A DNA stretch of 64,000 nt from Selenomonadaceae bacterium (GTDB lineage Bacteria > Bacillota > Negativicutes > Selenomonadales > Selenomonadaceae), in the NCBI GenBank assembly GCA_017515635.1, contig JAFWFO010000014.1, positions 1 to 64,000 on the forward strand, written 5' to 3'. The position numbers were made by a program, and so were the translations under genes. Each line of letters starts with the position of its first letter. Within the stretch, counting starts at the first letter, position 1. Below the pieces are notes generated by a model. That model was given only the letters and a program-made list of their open reading frames with translations. It was not told the DNA's origin and did not search any database. Below, one piece after another: positions 59,368 to 64,000 of the stretch.

Positions 59368-60516
59368 TCAACAAAATTTCTGCGCGCCCGAAAGAAATTC
59401 CTGCAAGATAATGTTGGATACGCCACGAAATTTTTTTACGCGGCTCGGTGAGATTAAAAATTTTTTCGCTTCGGTCGGCAGGGCGGGCAACACGTCTGCA
59501 AAATATTTCGTGTCAAGGTTTGAAGTCACGACGCAGAAAAAAATTTCTTCGCCGCCGTCAGTCAAAACAAAATTTATGGTGAACTCTCCGAAAGTCGCGA
59601 AACGAACATTCGCGCCGCGTCGCAAGAGCTCAATGCAAACCGCGTTTTCGACCAGAATTCTTTCAGGCACGGCGTCCGAAAAACTCAACGCCCGCAAAAG
59701 CCCGTTATCAATGCAATAAAATTTTTCCGTTCGGCTGTCGAAACTCGGAATGCGCTTGAAAAATCCCGCGTCAAGAATGATGTCCAAATATCTTTTTACA
59801 AATGCGTAATCCATCGTCTTGATTTGTTTGCGAATGCGCGTGGCATTAGTGGCGACGCCGATATTTTGCATCAAGCATTTTAACACTTCACGGAAAGATT
59901 TTGCACTGTTGACAGAATTTCTTTCGACTATGTCAAAAATAATTTCGTAACCCAACCCGCGCAGAAGTTGCGGCAAAATATTTTTGTTCACGTCCGCCGT
60001 GAAGGGCAAAGAACCCGCGTTCAGAAAATCTTTCAAGACGGTTGAAGTTTTCTTGTGCGGGAAAAATTTTTCGTATTCGACGAAAGGAAGCGGCTCCAAT
60101 TTCAGCACGTCGCAATTTTCGGGCAGCAACGCGGAAATTTTTTCGGCAAGCGCATCGGTTGAGCCGGTCACGTAAATTTCTGCGGGCGCACCGACAAACA
60201 AGGCGTTGATGGCCTTTTCCCAATCGGCGACGCGATCAATGTCGTCCGCGAGCAAATAAAATCTGTCGAGATGTGCAATCATGTCGCTGACGAATTCATA
60301 GAGGTGTTGAAAATTTTTCAGGCGGGGATTGTCCGCGCATTCGACAAAAATAATTTCGTCGTGTGCCACGCCCTGCGCCAAAAGTTTCTTGGCGAAATTT
60401 TTCAGCAGAGTCGTCTTGCCCGAACCGCGCACGCCCGAAATTATCTTGACGGAGAAATTTTCTTCAAGCTCCGAGAGTTTTTCGAGATAAAAATTTTGTT
60501 CCAAATGACTCACCAC
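59368..60516 (-). CDS. AAA ATPase (AAA_14/DUF4143 type)
   Basis: 382 residues. Walker A is ISGVRGSGKTTLLKNFA near residue 25; Walker B is FYLLADDIDRVADWEKAINA and the sensor IYVTGSTDALAEKISALLPE. The second half (LRGLGYEIIFDIVERNSVNS, IRKQIKTMDYAFVKRYLDII, RTEKFYCIDNGLLRALSF) matches the DUF4143 winged-helix and nuclease-like part, with VRFATFGEFTINFVLTDGGE standing for the PD-(D/E)XK-like end. These ATPases are common and often mobile; role unknown. GTG start at 60516 with weak ribosome site. Confidence 0.85.
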   Translation of the reverse strand: MVSHLEQNFYLEKLSELEENFSVKIISGVRGSGKTTLLKNFAKKLLAQGVAHDEIIFVECADNPRLKNFQHLYEFVSDMIAHLDRFYLLADDIDRVADWEKAINALFVGAPAEIYVTGSTDALAEKISALLPENCDVLKLEPLPFVEYEKFFPHKKTSTVLKDFLNAGSLPFTADVNKNILPQLLRGLGYEIIFDIVERNSVNSAKSFREVLKCLMQNIGVATNATRIRKQIKTMDYAFVKRYLDIILDAGFFKRIPSFDSRTEKFYCIDNGLLRALSFSDAVPERILVENAVCIELLRRGANVRFATFGEFTINFVLTDGGEEIFFCVVTSNLDTKYFADVLPALPTEAKKFLISPSRVKKFRGVSNIILQEFLSGAQKFC

Positions 60517-60578
60517 GCAGGGAAAATTTTTTCCCCGATTTTACAACGGGCACGACGTTTTATCAAGCGGGCAAAGTA

Positions 60579-60606
60579 TTGACAAAGTTAATCGTGCGTG
60601 TAGAAT
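60579..60606 (+). promoter_or_regulatory. Promoter of the flbD-fliL-fliM-fliY operon
   Basis: TTGACA (60579-60584), 16-nt spacer, TAGAAT (60601-60606). Sigma-A type rather than sigma-28, fitting early flagellar genes. It gives a leader of about 95 nt. Confidence 0.7.
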
Positions 60607-60706
60607 TATTTGCGAAAGTTTTTGCGTTGACATTAAAAGGGATTTAGAAAATTGCGGCGAAGATTTTCAAATCTAAAACGCACTTTCAAAACAGGAGGTT
60701 CAACTT

Positions 60707-60907
60707 ATGATTAAGCTGACGAAGTTCAATTCCGAATCGAACAAGCGCGGGGAATTCATCCTCAACGCGGAACTGATTCAAATGATCGAGTCGACACCCG
60801 ACACGGTCATCACCTTGGTGAACGAAAAAAAATTTATCGTCGAAGAGCCGGCAGATGAAGTCGTGCGCCGCGTGATGAAATATCGCCGCGCATTGAAACA
60901 ACTGTGA
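60707..60907 (+). CDS. flbD: Flagellar FlbD/SwrD-family protein
   Basis: 66 residues, ATG at 60707 with AGGAGG. It begins MIKLTKFNS and has FILNAELIQMIESTPDTVIT and VEEPADEVVRRVMKYRR, the FlbD/SwrD pattern. In Bacillus, SwrD supports flagellar torque. It lies before fliL as in other Firmicutes. Confidence 0.92.
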   Translation: MIKLTKFNSESNKRGEFILNAELIQMIESTPDTVITLVNEKKFIVEEPADEVVRRVMKYRRALKQL

Positions 60908-60924
60908 CGTGAGGTGGAAACATT

Positions 60925-61479
60925 ATGGCTGAAGAACAAAAAGACGCCGCCGCTGCCGAGGCTGCCGCTGCTCCTCCCGCGCAGTCGAAGAAGAAAACAA
61001 TTATTTTAATCGTGGTGCTTGTTATCGTCGGTCTTGCACTTGCGGCGGGCATTTCGCTGTTTGTCGTGACGAAGATGATGGGCGACGTTGCCGGCGGTGG
61101 TGGCGGTGAACACGAAGAAGACGACGTAGGGCCGCGCTATCACGACCCCGGCATTTTCGTCAAACTCGGCGACCCGAAGGAAGGTATTCTCGTCAATGTC
61201 GGCGGTGCACGCTCCAGTAAATTCCTCAAAGCAAGCATTATCGTCGAATTCAACCCCGGTAAAAAGGCCGTCATCAACGAAGAAACTCACGCGCTCCAGC
61301 CCGACGCAGAAATCAAAGTCAACGACATTGCCACGCATTTTCTGCGCGCAACGAAAATTGAAGACTTCGACGCCGATAAGCAGGACGAATTCAAAAAGCA
61401 ACTCAAAGATGAACTGAACATGGCGCTCGGCTCCGGTTCGGTTTACGACGTTTACATCACCAGTTTCCTTCTGCAATAA
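60925..61479 (+). CDS. fliL: Flagellar basal-body-associated protein FliL
   Basis: 184 residues. A cytoplasmic Glu/Ala-rich start precedes one membrane segment (TIILIVVLVIVGLALAAGIS), then the stomatin-like periplasmic domain with FVKLGDPKEGILVNVGG, FLKASIIVEFNPGKK and the C-terminal GSGSVYDVYITSFLLQ. FliL surrounds stator units and supports torque. It follows flbD by 17 nt. Confidence 0.94.
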   Translation: MAEEQKDAAAAEAAAAPPAQSKKKTIILIVVLVIVGLALAAGISLFVVTKMMGDVAGGGGGEHEEDDVGPRYHDPGIFVKLGDPKEGILVNVGGARSSKFLKASIIVEFNPGKKAVINEETHALQPDAEIKVNDIATHFLRATKIEDFDADKQDEFKKQLKDELNMALGSGSVYDVYITSFLLQ

Positions 61480-61509
61480 CATTTCGTCGATTGAAAAGGA
61501 GGGAACAAA

Positions 61510-62535
61510 TTGCCGGGTGATATATTAACACAGGCGGAAATAGACGCGTTACTTGCCGCCGCAAACGACGACGCCAGTTCGCTCGATTCTTTGCGGAACG
61601 AAGACAACGGCAAAAAAGTCAAAGTTTACGACTTCAAACGGCCGGATAAATTTTCTAAAGACCAAATCCGCACGTTGTACATGTTGCACGAAAGTTTTGC
61701 GCGACTTCTTAACACTTACATGAGCACTCATCTGCGCACGCTCGTCAATGTCGACGTTGCCTCGGTCGAACAGCTGACTTATCAAGAATTTGTTCAATCA
61801 ATGGCGAATCCCAGCGTCATAACGGTTTTGGGCGTCCCGCCGCTCAAAGGCAACATTATCTTTGAAATCGGCACTGAAATCGCTTTCGCTTACATTGATC
61901 GCGTTTTCGGCGGCGACGGAACCACACCGATTAAAGCCCGCGTACTTACCGAAATCGAAGATGCCGTTATGCGCCGTTTCGTCAATACCGCTATGGCGCA
62001 GTTCAAAGAATCTTGGGCGAACGTTACCAACATTAACCCCTATCTCGAAGCGACGGAATCTAATCCGCAATTCACGCAAATTGTTCCGCCCAATGACATG
62101 GTCGTTATCGTCACGCTCCAAACCAAACTCGGCGAAATCGAAGGCATGATGAATATCTGCATTCCATATCTCGTGCTTGAACCGATTATGTCGAAGTTGA
62201 CGACAACTTTCTGGGTCGCCTCCTCCGTTGCAAAAGACGAAGACAGCCGCCAAACCGAAGCCATTCGCAAAAAATTAAATCAAACGAAAGTCCCGTTCGT
62301 TGTCGAAGTCGGGCGCGTCCAAATCTCTATTCGCGAATTCCTGACGCTGGGTTTCGGCGACGTGCTTCAGCTCGAAACTAAAGTTAAAGACGACTTCCCC
62401 TGCATGATCGGTACCAACGCGAAATTTTTTTGCAGACCGGGTACTTTCGGTAAAAAAATGGCGGTTCAAATAACTCAAGTCGTGAAAAAGAGAGAGGAGG
62501 GAGCCGAGGAAGATGACGATGATGATGACGAGTGA
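61510..62535 (+). CDS. fliM: Flagellar motor switch protein FliM
   Basis: 341 residues from the TTG at 61510 (GGAGGGA upstream). The N-terminal CheY-P-binding peptide is ILTQAEIDALLAAA. The middle domain has LNTYMSTHLRTLVNVDVASV and VFGGDGTTPIKARVLTEIED (GGXG-type FliG contact), and the C-terminal SpoA domain ends VGRVQISIREFLTLGFGDVL. A short acidic tail REEGAEEDDDDDDE is encoded in the overlap with fliY. It forms the C-ring that sets rotation direction. Confidence 0.97.
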   Translation: MPGDILTQAEIDALLAAANDDASSLDSLRNEDNGKKVKVYDFKRPDKFSKDQIRTLYMLHESFARLLNTYMSTHLRTLVNVDVASVEQLTYQEFVQSMANPSVITVLGVPPLKGNIIFEIGTEIAFAYIDRVFGGDGTTPIKARVLTEIEDAVMRRFVNTAMAQFKESWANVTNINPYLEATESNPQFTQIVPPNDMVVIVTLQTKLGEIEGMMNICIPYLVLEPIMSKLTTTFWVASSVAKDEDSRQTEAIRKKLNQTKVPFVVEVGRVQISIREFLTLGFGDVLQLETKVKDDFPCMIGTNAKFFCRPGTFGKKMAVQITQVVKKREEGAEEDDDDDDE

Positions 62536-63832
62536 TCTGTCTCAAGCCGAAATAGATGCATTGCTTGCCGGCGCGGGCGGCGATTCCCCCGATGATGCCG
62601 GCGGCGACGCGTTTCCGGGTGCGGATTTCGACGAAGATAAACTGTCCGAATTAGAAAAAGACGCCCTCGGTGAAATTGGTAATATTTCAATGGGCAACGC
62701 CGCGACTACGCTTTCGACGTTGCTCGGTCATAAAGTTTCGATAACCACGCCGACGGTTTCCGTCGCCACGATGAATATTATTCAGCAACATTATCCGTTG
62801 CCTTATCTCGTCGTGGAAGTCGGTTACACGGTCGGCATTGACGGCAATAACGTCTTGGCTATTCAGGCCACGGACGCCGCTGTTATCGCCGATTTGATGA
62901 TGGGCGGTGACGGCACCAATCCCGATACCGAACTCAACGAAATTCACATGAGCGCGGTCGGCGAGGCAATGAACCAGATGATGGGCGCGGTTGCTACCAG
63001 CCTGTCGACGATGTTCAACAAGAAAATCGACATTTCGCCGCCGAAAGTCAATCTCGTTGATTTCGGTAAAGAAGATGTCGTTACCGAACTGGCGAAAAGC
63101 ACTGAAGAGATTGTTCGTATTTCATTCCGCATGGAAGTCGAAGGGCTTATCGACAGCGAAATTATGCAAATTCTTTCGCTCAAAGTCGCCAAAGACATGG
63201 TCGAAGCTTTGACCGGCGGCGGTGCCGACGAGCCTGAACCCGAACCCGCGCCCCCGCCTCCTCCACCTGCTCCCGCTCCGGCTCCTGCTCCTGCTCAGCA
63301 ACAACCTTACGCCGCACCTCCCGCGCCGGCTCCGCAACAAGGCTATCCGCCTCCTCCGCCGCAAGGTTACCCGCCTCCGCAGGGCTATCCTCCGCCGCAA
63401 GGTTATCCGCCCCCGCAGGGTTACCCGCCGCAGGGTTATCCCCCGCCGCAAGGTTATCCCCCGCCGGGCTATGGTTATGGAGGGTCGCAAATGCAACCTA
63501 ATGTTGTGACGAACATGCCCGTTTCGCCCGCGCAATTCACGCCGCTTTCCATGGAGCCCGTGCAAATCAACGAGGCAAACATCGGCTTAATTCTCGACGT
63601 GCCCTTGCAAGTCACCGTTGAGCTTGGCAGGACGCGCAAAACTATCAAAGAAATTTTGGACTTGTCGATCGGCTCTATCGTCGAGCTGGATAAATTGGCA
63701 GGCGAACCCGTCGAAATTCAAGTCAACGGTCATTTCCTTGCCAAGGGCGAAGTCGTCGTAATTGACGAAAACTTCGGCGTGAGGATAACCGAAATTGCCA
63801 CGCCCGCCGAACGCGCCGCACACCTTGCGTAA
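62513..63832 (+). CDS. fliY: Flagellar motor switch phosphatase FliY with Pro/Gln/Tyr-rich linker
   Basis: 439 residues. The N-terminal CheY-P-binding peptide is DLSQAEIDALLAGAG. The CheC-type phosphatase part has the two sites ALGEIGNISMGNAAT and AVGEAMNQMMGAV. The C-terminal FliN/SpoA domain begins NIGLILDVPLQVTVELGRTR. Between them about 110 residues contain repeats of QGYPPP, much longer than usual linkers. FliY both dephosphorylates CheY-P and builds the C-ring. It overlaps fliM by 23 nt; the exact start among several ATG codons is uncertain. Confidence 0.95.
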   Translation: MTMMMTSDLSQAEIDALLAGAGGDSPDDAGGDAFPGADFDEDKLSELEKDALGEIGNISMGNAATTLSTLLGHKVSITTPTVSVATMNIIQQHYPLPYLVVEVGYTVGIDGNNVLAIQATDAAVIADLMMGGDGTNPDTELNEIHMSAVGEAMNQMMGAVATSLSTMFNKKIDISPPKVNLVDFGKEDVVTELAKSTEEIVRISFRMEVEGLIDSEIMQILSLKVAKDMVEALTGGGADEPEPEPAPPPPPPAPAPAPAPAQQQPYAAPPAPAPQQGYPPPPPQGYPPPQGYPPPQGYPPPQGYPPQGYPPPQGYPPPGYGYGGSQMQPNVVTNMPVSPAQFTPLSMEPVQINEANIGLILDVPLQVTVELGRTRKTIKEILDLSIGSIVELDKLAGEPVEIQVNGHFLAKGEVVVIDENFGVRITEIATPAERAAHLA

Positions 63833-64000
63833 TTTTGAGGCGCACATGGACGTGCGCCCCGCCCGCGCACTGAGCGTGATGCGAAATCCGCGGGCAACAG
63901 TCGGCTACGGGTAGGCTCAACGTTGCGGTATTCGGGAGTATCCGCCCCGCGCGTAGCGGCGGCTTTCTTGGGCGAATGCGAACTGGTGAGCATGAGGTTT
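63833..64000. other. GC-rich region with a perfect palindrome after fliY
   Basis: GGCGCAC-ATGGAC-GTGCGCC (63839-63858) is a perfect 7-bp inverted repeat without a T-run, and the following 140 bases are richer in GC than the neighbourhood. It looks like an interspersed REP-type hairpin. No gene is assigned; the expected next flagellar genes would start beyond 64000. Confidence 0.4.

Noticed and set aside
63730..63993. Minus-strand frame over the end of fliY and the GC-rich region
   Set aside because: Arg/Ala-rich composition from GC-rich sequence, no ribosome site, and overlap with the conserved FliN domain.

Overview
The window reads as a Firmicutes-type chromosome with flagella. The neighbourhood rpsP-khpA-ylqD-rimM-trmD with ffh, the group ylmE-sepF-ylmH-divIVA-lspA-rluD, a FlbD-FliL-FliM-FliY flagellar start, frequent TTG start codons with strong GGAGG sites, and secreted RTX-like proteins opening with an FDIQRF-type N-terminus together suggest a Negativicutes (Selenomonadales-like) organism. 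This is inferred from gene content; no 16S gene is present.

Layout. 1-700: an IS110-family transposase cut by the window edge, its non-coding left end, and a candidate type I toxin with an antisense RNA. 0.7-2.9 kb (minus): two peptide/nickel-type ABC ATPases and a methyltransferase. 3.1-9.3 kb (minus): two giant flagellins, one with a lysine-rich tail beyond the D0 helix. 9.4-12.9 kb (plus): an acetyltransferase, a split chromate transporter whose halves are separated by a probable BECR nuclease/DUF2283-like pair, small ORFs, and a VanX-like dipeptidase. 13-23 kb (minus): ligA, pcrA, prmC, a YacL-like PIN/TRAM protein, a second type I toxin candidate, then dapF-gmk-rpoZ-coaBC. 23-26.4 kb (plus): an exported TPR protein, a macro-domain remnant and a zincin with RTX-like repeats. 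26.4-33.3 kb (minus): a lactate permease and the division/translation cluster, with short heptamer repeat arrays between genes. 33.4-42.9 kb (plus): a Tat-type carboxylesterase, a 2111-residue RTX-like surface or secreted protein behind a promoter with a G13 tract in its spacer, and a GltD-like oxidoreductase. 43-51.6 kb (minus): a three-gene CDP-glycerol/polyol-phosphate glycan group, the trmD-rpsP-ffh group and tRNA-Cys. 51.8-53.9 kb (plus): a second RTX-like zincin. 53.9-60.5 kb (minus): a MaoC-like/thiolase/AMP-ligase operon, metY with tandem promoters and a structured leader, an exported protein, a YopX protein and an AAA ATPase. 60.6-64 kb (plus): flbD-fliL-fliM-fliY.

The strongest observations are the G13 tract between consensus-like -35 and -10 boxes of the 6.3-kb RTX-like gene (candidate phase-variable switch), two candidate type I toxin-antitoxin loci with visible convergent promoters, and the histone-H1-like tail on one giant flagellin. 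Three RTX-like proteins at distant positions share one C-terminal module, which suggests a common export route. All assignments come from reading the sequence and protein motifs; no database search was possible.
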